Positions 10,421 through 28,590 of a stretch of 64,000 nucleotides of DNA are shown piece after piece. A program made the translations under genes and the position numbers. The DNA is from Agelaius tricolor (Eukaryota > Chordata > Aves > Passeriformes > Icteridae). Numbering within the stretch: the stretch's first letter is position 1; the number at the start of each line of letters is the position of its first letter. The stretch spans positions 434,001-498,000 of the forward strand of contig JALJCS010000038.1 of the NCBI GenBank assembly GCA_023055355.1, read 5' to 3'. The notes beneath the pieces are model-generated. The model made no database searches and was not told the DNA's origin. It worked only from the letters and a program-made list of their open reading frames with translations.

Positions 10421-13400
10421 TAACTCATTGGAACAACCTGATGATGAATGCACAGGCTAAATTTAGTGCTGGCATAAGCAGGCACAGATGCACCAACTTC
10501 AGCAGAGTTATTCCGGCTGTTGCTGGGAAGGAGTCTGGCCTGTGTGTAGGAATCAAGGCTGCAGGATACAGAGTAGGAGCTCAGCAGAACGATTGTAGTG
10601 CTTTCACCTCTTGAGCACATGTGAGTCCATTTATATCACAGCTGAGTGCAATCGTTCTGCTGAGGAATTTAAAGTACTACACAATTAACAATGAAGTAAG
10701 AGTCCCTAAGACGAATAGTAGAGAACTCTTATAGCCATTTTACAGACAGTGAAACTGGAGCAGGAGGAGGTTCAGTGGCACCTCCTTCAAAAGTAAAAAG
10801 TCCCAATGGAACTGAATCCTGTAGAATTTCAAATCCTGGCTGGAGTGGACCATCATGATACCCCATAGAAGAGACAAGAACATAAAAGCATAAACACTCT
10901 TGGGCTGGACTGATGGCCCTTTTAGCCCTGTCATTTCTCTCTCATCAGCACAGGAGTTAATCTGAATTTCCAAAGTTCAAGCTTGGCATCTCCAACAGTA
11001 GCTGGTTCATGTGGAAGCATGAGCAATGGCAGTCAAAGGCCATCTTGGATGTAACTGAGCACTTTCCCAGCTCACTTCTCCTGCAGGCAGGCTCCTGGCT
11101 TTGGGTCACTGCATGGGGCAGCTTTTCATGTGTTGAAAAACTGATACTAAATATTTGAACCCAATAGCAGAGTAGTTTTCTTAAGAGGGTCTTAATACTT
11201 ATCCTCTATAAATAGATCATCTTCAGTCATCAATAAATTATCTTTAATTGCTATGATTAGAACTGCCAAGGCATATTACTCTTTAGTAGAGGAGTAAATA
11301 TTATGAGTGTGAATTAATCTACAGGCTGTATCATCATAAAAATGCTAAGCACAAACTGCAATTTAAAAACTTTAAATAACTTGTCAGGGGGGACTTAAGG
11401 AGAAAAGTTTGTGGGTTTTTGAGATGGCAAAGAGATAAGAAAACTGGAATTTAGGTATGTGAAACACAGAAATAAATCCATTTTTTTAGCCAGTCGTATG
11501 CAAAGTTACTGCAAATGTAGAACATGTTCCCTGTATCGTGGTGCATGTCCGGGCTTTTACTTCCCTGAGGATGAGAAGAGAGCAAACAGCTCCAGACAAG
11601 GACTGTTGTAAGTAACTGCACTTTGATGCTTTATTCCAATTTCTCTGGGGTTTCAATATATCAAAGATATTTCAAGAAATCTTATGTTGCTTTTTTTCCC
11701 TGGCCTGGCAGTATCAGATATATGGATGTTTCTGTCTTCACATCATGAGAAATAAGGCAAAATCGGGGATGAGTGGGGGAGGGCTGTTACTTGCCTGAGG
11801 CTACCCAGTCTCTTTTAAGTGGCTGCTTTTACGGGGCTGATCTGTGCTTTTTCCTCCCAGTTTCATGAGACAGAGTGTAGGAAGTTTTCACTTTTACATA
11901 ATGGAGCAAATCAGCATCAAAAAACAACAAGAGAAGGTTGAGGTAAAGAGAAAACAAAAACGAAAGCGAGGGGGAAAAATCAGAAAAAAGCTGCACACTA
12001 GCGTGTGATCGCTGTGACCTGAGCAAAAGAAATACTCGGAGCTGCATCTCGGTAAAAATTCCCCCACTAGTGGGTGCAGTCGCTGCCCTCGATTTATGAT
12101 AAATGAAACCATTCAGTTCTGTTGAGGCTCCAGACAGGCGAAACAGGAGATTGTACCCGAAAACGGAGAGTAGTAACTGAGCCTTCTCCTTTTACACCTT
12201 CCCCTCCATTCCTTCCACCCCAAAGAGCTGCACCTAAAGAATAAAACAAACACAGATCAATCCAGCCACGAGGGAGTTCATGGACTTGGTCTGGCAGGGA
12301 GTGGCTTGACAGGGGATTGAAGGTATTGCCTTTGGTATTTGATGACTGTTCAGAGGAACAGATGTGTATTCTCATTTATTCATAGCAAACAGCCAACAAA
12401 CAAAACTCTTCAACCAACAGCAAGGGTTTGTTTCAAAGAATTGTCACTCCAGAACCTACTTGTTTCTCCAACTTCCATAACCAGCAGGACCTAATGCTGT
12501 TCCTTGACAGTTCCCATCCTACCTGTGCACTGCTGAACAGCCCGAGGTGACAGATGTGGTCTGCCTGAGGCCTGGGTACTGAACTATTGCCTTTGCATTA
12601 ACCAAAGGATGTAACCTGGAGTTTGAAGTGGCTTTATGCTGACATTTTCTGCTTGTTATTTGAGTATGGACAATATCTGATCAGCTACTCCCATGTTTCC
12701 CTTTTGTTAGAAATTAATGATTTTGAAATTCACCGAACCTTGAGGGAAGTGAGGTCCCCACAACTGTCAGTGTTGAACCCATGTCCATGTGTCCCACCAG
12801 GTGCTCAGTAGCTTGATGAGGGTTCAGGTCCTCGTGTGGACTCTGTGTGTTACTTCAAGCTGTGTGAATCCCCCAGCTACTTCTTTTCCAGTGCTGTCTG
12901 TAACAGGCTCATGCATTTTCTCTAATTTGTGACCTCCTTTTCCCTGTCCCCCCTCCCAAATGTCCCTGCAAATGCTGCGCTCTTTTTGCTTTGAAAACCT
13001 ATTTTTCCTTGTTAGCAGAAAACATCAGCTTGCTTTTGAAGTCCTGTTACACCAAAAGACAGGATACATTACCAAAAGAATCCATCTCCATTAAAATCAT
13101 GACCTACTGTGCTTTGCAGAATTAGTCAGGGGTTCCTTATAAATATGGCTGTGGTTTCTTGCCCTGTACAGGTATTGTTTATCCCCTATTCATTCCTTCA
13201 TGATTAATAACAAGACAAAGATTTTAGTCAAGTGTAAGCAGCTCAGGAAGGAGCAGGGGGAAGCTCTGTGGCAGGTGGCAGCAAGTTACAGCCACAGGGG
13301 CACAAAGGCACTGCCAGCAGGGCTGGAATGGCAAGCAGAGCTGGCACGGGGCCGAGTGCCATGGATTGTCCAAAGAGGCATCTGTGAAAGGCTCAGGATC

Positions 13401-16400
13401 CTCAATCCTGGCTGCCATGGTGCTCTGAACTCAGTGGCAGCTGGGAGTCTCTGCCTTGGGCAGGGCATTGCTGCTGTCAACAGGGTGACTGGCAGTGTCT
13501 CTCCTTTTGGTCTCAGCAGCCTCTAGTTCCTGCTGAGTTCGTAGCAGCATGTCCAGCATCTCATCTCAGAAATAAAGGTACAATCTGCTGTGCCACTCCT
13601 CAAAGGTACCTGACCCTTTGCAGCACTGACAGCGTGAAAGAAAACAGAGATCCCTTAAATTAATCCCATATTCAGTAACCATGCATGACTAAAAATTAGT
13701 TATCTGTTCTGTACATCACTTCATCAACTCATATTGCATCTGTAGTATCTCAAACAGTTGTTGGAATTTTAACTGCTATGTTTAAAGCCAGTGGCTATAT
13801 TAGAAAGCAATGTGGACAGATATTAATCCTCTAAACAGAACTGGCTCTCCTTGGCAGAAGTGTGGTTTCAAAATGGGACATTCAGAATAAGTTGTTACAT
13901 TCCACTTGGTACCAGCAGAATTTGCATGGTAGTTCTGGGTCGCTCTTCAGAAATCTCTGTATTTATTTAATTTCAAGCATGCCACTTTAATTTCTGAGAC
14001 ATTATTTCTACAAACACCAAATGTTCAATAATACATCTTAGTTTTACTGGGGTATGGATATGTAATTTAAGAGTGGAGAACAAATAATGTTCCTACCATG
14101 TTAGCTAATGCAGCAGGAAAGACAGATTTGCAAGGACTCCTTTTACTGATATAAATTTCACCTCCATTTAGAGAGTTTGCATATTGCCAGATCAGCTAGA
14201 CCAGCAAAAGCACTTAGTGTGAAAGCCACTTCTTAAATGGCAAATAAAAATATCTCATTTGATTTTTTTTTTATCCCAAGTATAACAGAGATTAGAAAAA
14301 ATACTGGAACGTATTATACAAGCACAGAGAGATAACTTTACAAAGTTATGCACTGCAGAATTATCACCTTCTCAAAAGCACAGGGAAGATGAAGGGAGGC
14401 AGAGTATCTTGTATAGATAAATTGGATATGTCACTGCAAGTGTTTTAACTGCTCACAGAAAATGCCAAGTGATTTGTAATGATCACTTTCTTTTTATCGT
14501 CTCCCTTTATCTTGTAGCAGAGTGACAGTCTGGTTCTGAGAAATAACAGAATGAACCACCCATACAGCTTGTTTCTGTAACTTCTTTTTTCAGTATATAT
14601 GTAGGGTTCCCAACACGAGTACTGATCCCAGTCCAGCTTGGAAAAAAACAAAAAAGAAAAAGGGAAAACATGACAAAACAGGGCTTAAGCAGCATGAATG
14701 TGGCTCTCTCTGGAGAAGTGTAAAAGACAATTGCACCAATTACATGCTGGTTTTGGAACTCCATGTAGCCTAAGCCTATTGAAATATATATTTGTGAGCG
14801 GGAGAGGAGGGGAAGGAGGATGCTCTGGAATGAGGCCTGGAGCTGGAATGCTGTCGTAAAGGCAGCAGTAGGAGGGAGAGCTATAAACTGGCTGCAGTCC
14901 TCAAATTTTAAAAAAGGTCCGGAAACATTTAAATGCCAAATTATGTGACACCTTTCATTCCTGTTTTTTTCTTTTGTCCTTAATTTTCCATTTAATTGAC
15001 TGAAACTTTTCCTATTTAGGCCACCAACTGTGTAAGCTGGGCTGACTAAAGGCATTTTTATTTTTCTCTACTCTAGCCTGACAAACTGCTTATGCAACAG
15101 CTTACACCTTTAATAACACCAATAAAACTGCATCAGAACTTTTAAAAAACCACAGATTTCTTAGCATCAAGGCCTGAGAGAACTTGCTGCAGTGCTGGCA
15201 TGTGACAGGAGGCAATTTATAAGGAATTAACTCTGACAGTCACTTTATACAGCTGATTTTCAAAGATCTAGGCACTAAAGATGTGTTAATGAGGGTACTG
15301 AGGCTTCATAATTAATTATATTAGCATCTCTTTGTTACTCTCTACAACGGTAGTGGCTGGTTGACATTTCAATGGGAGGCTGGTGGTATTCTTTGTGATT
15401 ATTATCCAGGAGTACAGTTATACCTTAGCTCCCGGAGGGAAACGTTGCATGTAAATGCCGCCGTGAATTGCAGGGGCTTTCGGAGCTCAGTAAAAGCCCT
15501 TGAAGGAGACCCCGCTGGAAACTGAATGGATGTCAGTAAAATTTCTCCAGCCTGGAGTCTCTCTACAGATATGGACTCTCCTCCCCCTTCCTTTCCCTCC
15601 CCCCTTCCTTCCACTGAGCTGGTCCTTCTCACAAGGCTTAAAAACAGCAACATCCAGCCCTTGCTGAATGTCGAGTTCCAGACCCCTAAAGGAGGGAATA
15701 CTGACCTGAACAAAGCAGTGAACAAAGTAAACCTGAAAATAGGGAATATTTTCATAGGCTTGAATTTTCAGTGCAATAAAACCAGAGCTGCCAGAAGGAG
15801 TCCCAGAAGTGGTGAGTCAGATAATAGATGTACGGCTGTGGTGGGAGGGAAATGGTCTCCACTTTGTTTTATACCACCCCACCCCCCCCCTTTACAAAGG
15901 CAGATGAAATTATTTTCCAGTCATACCACTGCAAAAACAAACATGGAGTTTAAAGGTTATTTCCTTTGTGTGTTTCTGAGAGACATTAGTTTTGACTCCA
16001 GAGGGGAAAGAAAGATGTTTTGTCAATGACCTCAATTTCTACTCTGAAAGTTTTTACAGTATCACCTGAGGTGGCAGAGCTGCTCTTTTGTTTACTGATA
16101 TATTCCACTTGTTTGTGTTAATTAAAAAAAACTTACAAAACCAAATTGCTGTTTTTTCACACCAGTTGCAGTTAGAACCTTGTTATGGTTGGGCTCAGTT
16201 AAGGGCACAGTTTGACAAACACCTCTGCTAAGTGTACCTTGTGCAGTGTGTTCCTCACTCTTTCATTCCTGCCTTCATGGGACTCTCTTGTAACATTGTT
16301 CCTGCATCTGCACCAGGGAACCAGATCAGAGTACTAGTCTGAGTTTTAAAAAAAAGGGGTTGTGGGGACTATTTCTAATTGAAATCAGATTCAGATTCAA

Positions 16401-19400
16401 TTAAACACACACAAAAAGAAAATCACTGGCACAATGCAGGAACAATGTAAAGGGGAAGAGGGGAGGAATGTGTGGTGGCGACTGCTTAAATAGGAACTTC
16501 TACCAGAAAATCATTTGTCAAACCATGTCCTGAAGGACTTTACTTTCTTCCAAGCCAGAACCACTCTTTGTTGTGTGTGCAGGTAGAACCTCACAGGCAG
16601 GGATTACACTTGCAGGACTCTCAGAGCTATTGTAATACCAAAAAATAATAACTGTTCCTACAGACTGACACAATTAACCAAATTCCACTCACAGATCATA
16701 GTTGGCAACTCATGCAGCATTTTATGTAGCTGAAGTTGAAGACCAGTTCTATTCCTGAGTTCCATCTCTGGCTCTAACGAGCCATAACTCTGAATAACTC
16801 TGGCATTCAGTTCACCTACCAGTAAAAGAATTACTTTCCTCACAGAGCTTTTTACATTTAACCAGATTTTTTAAATGAGCTTTGACATTCTCAGATGAAA
16901 AGAATAATGTGCACAATGTATTATTATAACAAAAACTGTATATGACAGATTCCTACATGTTTTCCTGTCTTTTGTCTCACCTTTCCTGTCACCATACTCC
17001 TACACGAGACTAATACACACCGTAAATGTTTGAGTAATGCCAACTTCAGACTAATGAATTGTAATTAATGCACTTGTTCTTTGCTGAGCAATGTTGTGTG
17101 TGTTTATTTTTATCTGATAATTTTTGGATAGAGACAGAGGTTACTCCCCCTGAGAGTTCAAATATCAATAGTGCTCTACATAACAAGGGAGGTTTTTAAT
17201 GATTCCCACAAAAACGGCTGCCACTTGGTAACGAGACAATGGATGAAATACACTGAGTGTAAAATTTTTGCCTCTAGTGCTATTCCCAATGGACCAAATC
17301 TAGAAGTGATAGTCAAATTTGCTTAGGATTCAGCAAGAGTTTTCCTGCTGGAGGACTAAGGAGATGACAAATAAGAGTTTTAAGAATTGGCCAGAGTTAA
17401 AATCCTGGAAAGCAAACATTTATACATTGACTCTGTAGAAATGTCTCCCTTTTAATTTCCCTATGAGTGGAGAAGATGGAGAGGATATTCTGTATATCTC
17501 CTTGCAGAAGCACAAGGTACAGTTTTATCTCGTCCTCAACATGTCTGAAAAGCTTATGCCTCATGTTCAGAAATGTCTATGGTTCCGTTGACTTCCAGTT
17601 GAATATTTTAAAGAGTATTTTGACTGCCTCTTTGCCTCTAGTATCTGGGAACAAGCACAGGTGTTATGTAACCATACATCTCTTCATGGAATTACAAGCA
17701 GGTGCTCTGCTAAGTTAGAGATGTTGGTGTAGAAAAAATAAAAGCAGGTTTAGCAACGATGTCTAACGGATATTTCATAAAAAAATTAAAATAAAAACTA
17801 ATACAAATAGGATCACTGTATTTATTCAGTGCCATATTATTAGTCACTGCCTGTTGTCTGTGTTACTGAACTGCTGTCCTGCTTCAAGGCAATTATCAGC
17901 CCCAAAATATTTTCATCCAAAGGTTTAAACTGCAACAACTGTGAGGACATGTGGAAGATTCCTCTGTCATTATCTCACCCTTCAGTTCTAACATGAATGC
18001 TTGACTGGGAAGGTCTGTGACTAGTGGAGATGAATAAACAGTTGGAGCTGGTATTTGTGTGTGCCAAACTGTGTGTGTAGAGCTGGGGAGGCTCAACAGT
18101 TCCTGGGGGCTGTCAGACTGATCGCACACAGCAAAGCAGCCCCGTGTCTCTGCCTGTGGCTCCCAGCAAGCCCTGATGTGCCAGGCAGGCTTTGCTATCA
18201 AGTACAAGCTTGTGTGTTCTTTAAATGTGCCTTCAACTCACAGGTGTACTCAGTAACTTGAAAGCTTTCATATACTCTAAAAACTTGTCTTGCACTCCAA
18301 GGGGAAATCTTTGTTCTTAAGACAGAGCCCGAGCCTGCAAATTCTCTGTGGAAAACCAAGCTCCCAGCATAGATGGACAGTTGTTAAACATTTCAGCAAT
18401 GGTAAAATGATCCTTGTTTAGTATTTCTCTACAATAATTTCCAGCTTTTTGGGATGGAAGGCTGTGAAACCATGAGCTGCTATTAATTACACTGACTTAC
18501 TTGCATGATTGTATATATGCCCATTTTGCCTTGCAGAAATACTTAGGGGGAGATTCACTCTTCTTTTTTCACACATCACTGTATTATATTGGAGAGGATT
18601 TTAGCACATTTTCTGATTTCATTTGCCAAATTGGGGTTCAAGTTTACAATTTACAGCTGACTTGACAGTCCAGAAAGTACACATGATTACCAATTATGTC
18701 TCTGTCTTGTAGTAACATATCCAGCCAAGGAAAGAAATACTGGAGATCTGAGCCTTAAGGAACAAATACGAAATTTTCTTTACAAAGAAAGGAAATTGAG
18801 TTTGTTTAGTCAATTCATGAGGAAAATGTGCAATTATAACTGTACAATCAAACCCTCAACAGTTATTCAAGGACTAAAACTGCCTTAGAGGTTAGCTACA
18901 GGTCATGAAAATATTAGAAAGATTTGAAAGAAGGTAACTGAGTATTTATCAATAAACCCTCTATATTTTTGGGGGTTCTTTTGTTACTGTTTCAGGGATA
19001 TTAAATTAATATTCTTCTAATATTTACATGTATTTGTATTATTTTAAATATTTATATATAATCAATATACCTTTTTTTTTGTTGATAATAGCTAGTTTTA
19101 GGGTAGTAAAAACAGATCTTGGAAATATTTTTTAACAGTATAGCAGTTAAAATTCATGATTACTTGGTTTTAGGTAAATCAGAGTATCACTATAATCATG
19201 TACTTCAGGAATACCTGGTAATTTATAGACTAAACAAGGGGTTCTAGTAGGGAACTGACAGGTGCCACTTGTTCCTGCTTGGAATTAGCTTTCAAACTTG
19301 CCACCTGTATTTCAAATTACAGACCTTCAAAGACTAATCTAGAGAAAGACAATACAGTAAATTACAGGTGAAAAAAGAGGAAATAAACCACAGCAGATAC

Positions 19401-20350
19401 AACTGCATAGTCAAGAGACCCAAACGAAACAGAAGGAAGAAAATCAAGCTGCACACATGAGTTTACCTTGTCTGAGTTGGAAGATATCCATATTAATCAA
19501 TCTTGGGAGATGCAGACAGAATAAAGAAAGAGTCATCTTGCTGTGATGGGCTTCAGGAAGGCCTTGAGACATCCTCCCCTTGGGGAGGACTTGATAATCT
19601 TGCATTTATACAGTTGTGATGCTTTGCTTACCTTTTATGCCCAGCAGTTACAATTGCTGTATGTGAAACCAGAGAAGTAAGGGATGGCAGCTCCTCTCTC
19701 CTGCTGTTTGCACGGGGAAGCACAACACAAACCCTGCACATGCCACAGCCCTTGTGGGTGGCAGTGGAAGCAAGGACATAGCTGGTGGGAAGTGACAGCT
19801 GGGAATACAAAAGAAGAAAACAATGGGGATTGGAAGCAACAGGTGGGAGCAGGATTCAGAAAAGTATAGTCAGGACTTCTGAGGAGGCAGGAACTAATCT
19901 GGGCCTCATTAAAAGAACAACTTGAAGAGGCAACACAGGAAACAAGCAGGAAGACTGTGCTAATGTTGTATGACTGGGGATGCAAATACAGACAGAAAAT
20001 TCCTATTTCATCAAAACTGTACTTGTTTGTTAACCTGACCTGTATCCTAACACTCATCTGTGAATGATATGCTGCTGCTTTTGATAGAAAAGAGTGACTT
20101 GGCTATTCCTTTAAGAGCAAACACGGGCAAGCTGTAGCTGTGGAGCTGCACTGAGCTCTTCCATGACAGGTGGACAGGAAAGGGACAAAAAGGGTTATTT
20201 AAAGTCTGCCTGCTCTCGGTGCAGTGGCAGGTGTGCTGGCAGGCAGCTCTGTGACCTTCTGGAGTTGAGCTCCCCAGTAACTGAGCCGGATGTGACTGAC
20301 AGGGCTCTGTGCCTTCAACACAGAATGTCCCAAGTTATTTATCCCAAGTT
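10421..20350. other. Intergenic interval without a supported gene
   Basis: About 9.9 kb of mostly AT-rich DNA between the DYNC2I2 promoter and the SET promoter. I find no chain of exons with matching splice phases, no tRNA, and no recognisable transposon body. Isolated open frames (for example 15526-16029 plus and 14507-15055 minus) show no domain I know. The interval may hold regulatory elements for SET, but nothing in the sequence proves it. The alternative first exon of human SET isoform 1 (TAF-I alpha) was looked for here and not recognised. Confidence 0.6.
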
Positions 20351-20354
20351 ATTT

Positions 20355-20692
20355 ATATGGGTTTGTTTAGTCTTGAGAAGGCTCGGGGGCACCTCATTGC
20401 CCTCACAACCACCTGAAAGGAGGAGTGGGGGCTGGTCAATTCTGCCTTGCCTGCAGTGAGAAGCCTTAAGCTGAGATGGGAGATTCTGATAAGATATTTG
20501 AGAGAGATTTTTCACTGCCAGGGTGGCGATGCTTTGGAATAGTTGGAGTCACCATCCCTGGAGGTGTTCAGGCTCTGGTTCTGGGTAATGTGTTTTAATG
20601 GTATGGGAGTTACAGTGGTTGTACTGGGTGAACTCTACAGTATTGGACATGATCATAAAGGTCTGTTCCAACCTTGGTGATTCCATGACTGC
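20355..20692 (+). mobile_element. CR1 LINE 3' fragment (old, diverged)
   Basis: The sequence follows the 3' end of the avian CR1 consensus: GAGAAGGCTC, then CACCTCATTGCCCTC, ACCTGAAAGGAGG, GGAGTCACCATCCCTGGAGG, and an end near CCAACCTTGGTGATTCCATGA. It is truncated at the 5' side, as most CR1 copies are, and carries many substitutions and short gaps. It lies in plus orientation upstream of the SET CpG island. Confidence 0.85.
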
Positions 20693-20699
20693 TTTGTGC

Positions 20700-21651
20700 C
20701 ATGTCCCAGGTAAGGCAGGCAGCGCAGGGAGACCTGGATGTCCCATCCCCAGAGTGCGACAGGCTGGAAACGCGACCTCCCTCCCGGCAGGGAAGCGCTG
20801 AGCCCACAACCGGGGTAACACCTCACGGAGAGGGACCGCAGCATTCTGAGCACCCCTTGGGGGTCGGGGGGTCCCGAAATCCATTCCTGCCCCGAGATGT
20901 CCCCCGGTCGGGGGAGGGGACGGGACCCATCCCGGCCGCACCAAGGGCTCGGTGCCCCCGCGGGCCGTGAGGGGACGGAACGGAACGGAACTCGCGGGGC
21001 CTCGCGCGCGCCGCCATAGCAAGGGCGCGCGGGCACGTGCAGCGCGCACATGCGCGGCCCCTCTCCTACACACCCCGCGCGCGCCCCCGCCCTCCCGCGC
21101 GCGCCGTCCTCTGTGTCTCCGCGCTGCGGCCACGCCCCCCCAACGCTCCCCGGCCAATGAGCGCCCGGCTCGGGGCGGTCGGGGGGCGCGGCTTCTCCAC
21201 GGCTGCGCACGCGGGACTTCCCCGGCGTGTGTGTGTGTGCGGAGAGCAGTGCGCCTGCGCATCGTACCGCCCGCGGCACAGCGCGCCCGGGGCGGGGGGC
21301 TCGGTGCGCACGCGCGGTGCGGCCGCCGTGGCCCGGCCGGGCGGAGGGGGGGGCCGCGCATGCGCGCCGCGTGCCCGCCCCTCGCCAGCAGCAGAGGAGG
21401 AGGTGGCGGTGGCGGCTCTGGGCGAGGGAGCGCGAGGGGAGTGAGAGGCGCCGTTGCCGCTCCGGTATCCGGCAGGACCGCGCGGAGGAGGCGGGAGCGC
21501 CCCGGCGGCGGAGGGACCTGAGTGGCGGCGGCAGCAGCAGCAGCAGCAGGAGGAGTCAGTGCCCGGCCCCCCCCCCCCCCCCCCGCGCAGCCCCGTTGCA
21601 GCCCCCCCCCCCCCCCCTCCCTCCCGCCCTCCGCGCTCCGCAGCCACCAAC
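20700..21651 (+). promoter_or_regulatory. SET: SET CpG-island promoter and 5' UTR
   Basis: Extremely CpG-rich sequence with a CCAAT box at 21154-21158, GC boxes, and a perfect NRF-1 palindrome GCGCATGCGC at 21356-21365. Related half sites lie near 21045 and 21250. There is no TATA box at a sensible position. The 5' UTR includes six CAG units (21532-21549) and two long C runs (21567-21584 and 21602-21617). The transcription start is not fixed by the sequence; 21350-21450 is likely from the NRF-1 position. Confidence 0.8.
21356..21365. promoter_or_regulatory. NRF-1 binding site
   Basis: GCGCATGCGC is the full palindromic NRF-1 consensus. It lies about 290 bases upstream of the SET start codon, within the CpG island. 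Confidence 0.7.
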
Positions 21652-27635
<5,984 letters not shown>

Positions 27636-28590
27636 TTGAACACTGATGGATTCCAAACCCCCTTTTTACCTTTTTAATTTTTCTCCAGTCCCTGGGAGCA
27701 AGTTGCTGTCTTTTTTTTCTTGTGCTCAGTCGCCTTGTTCTCTTGAGGTCTCTTTTTCTCTCCTCTACACCATGGTTCACAATTTCTTTTGGGGAAATAT
27801 CTTGAGCAGAATACAGTGGAAAAGAATCTACCAGTTTCTGTTTCAAGTTCATTTTTATCCCTTTCTGTCTCAAAACAAAAACTGTTTATGAATTCAACAC
27901 ACCATGTTCTGTGGGAAAAAAGAAAACCTTCTGCTCCCTTCACTCTGCTGGAAGCTGAAGAGTGCTAGGCCCCTGTGTAGTAGTGCATAGAATCTAGCTT
28001 TTTTCCTTCTTTCTCTGTATATTGGGCTCAGAGATTACACTGTGTCTCTATGTGAATATGGACAGTTAGCATTTACCAACATGTATCTGTCTACTTTCTC
28101 TTGTTTAAAAAAAAAGAAAAAACGACAAAAAAATAAAAATAAAAATGGGGTTATAGAAGGTCAGCCGGGGTGGGTTTCAGAAGTTTGGGTGGGTTAAGTG
28201 GGCATTTTGACAACATGGCTTCTTCTCCTTTGGCATGTTTAATTGTGATGTTTAACAAACATCCTTGCAGTTTAAGATGACACTTTTAAAATAAAATCTT
28301 CTCCTAATGATGACTTTGAGCCCTGCCACTTGATGGAGAATCAGCAGAACCTGTAGGATCTTATTTGGAATTGACATTCTCTATTGTAATTTTGTTCTTG
28401 TTTATTTTTAAATTTTTTTTGGTTTGGTTTTTTTTTTGGTGGTTTTTTTCCTTTTTTTTCTTTTTGGTTTTTTTTTTTTTTTTTTTTTTTGTTTCACTGG
28501 AAAGGAAAGAAAGATGCTCAGTTTTAAACGTTAAAGTGTACAAGTTGCTTTGTTACAATAAAACTAAATGTGTACACAAAGGGACTGGTT
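27636..28590 (+). terminator. SET: SET 3' UTR with two poly(A) signals
   Basis: Two AATAAA hexamers, at 28290-28295 and 28557-28562, suggest tandem poly(A) sites and a 3' UTR of about 0.67 or 0.95 kb. Between them lies a long U-rich tract (28414-28490) with an uninterrupted run of 23 T at 28468-28490. Longer forms ending further right cannot be excluded. Confidence 0.75.

Noticed and set aside
14507..15055. 182-codon minus-strand frame
   Set aside because: No family motif and no splice chain; it lies in a non-coding interval.
15402..16029. Overlapping open frames of 167 (plus) and 117 (minus) codons
   Set aside because: No recognisable domain, no matching flanking exons, and no base-composition shift. 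Chance frames or a conserved non-coding element are more likely.
21532..21549. CAG repeat in the SET 5' UTR
   Set aside because: Only six units, an ordinary length for a GC-rich 5' UTR.
28361..28543. 60-codon Lys/Asn-rich minus-strand frame
   Set aside because: It is only the reverse of the U-rich tract in the SET 3' UTR.
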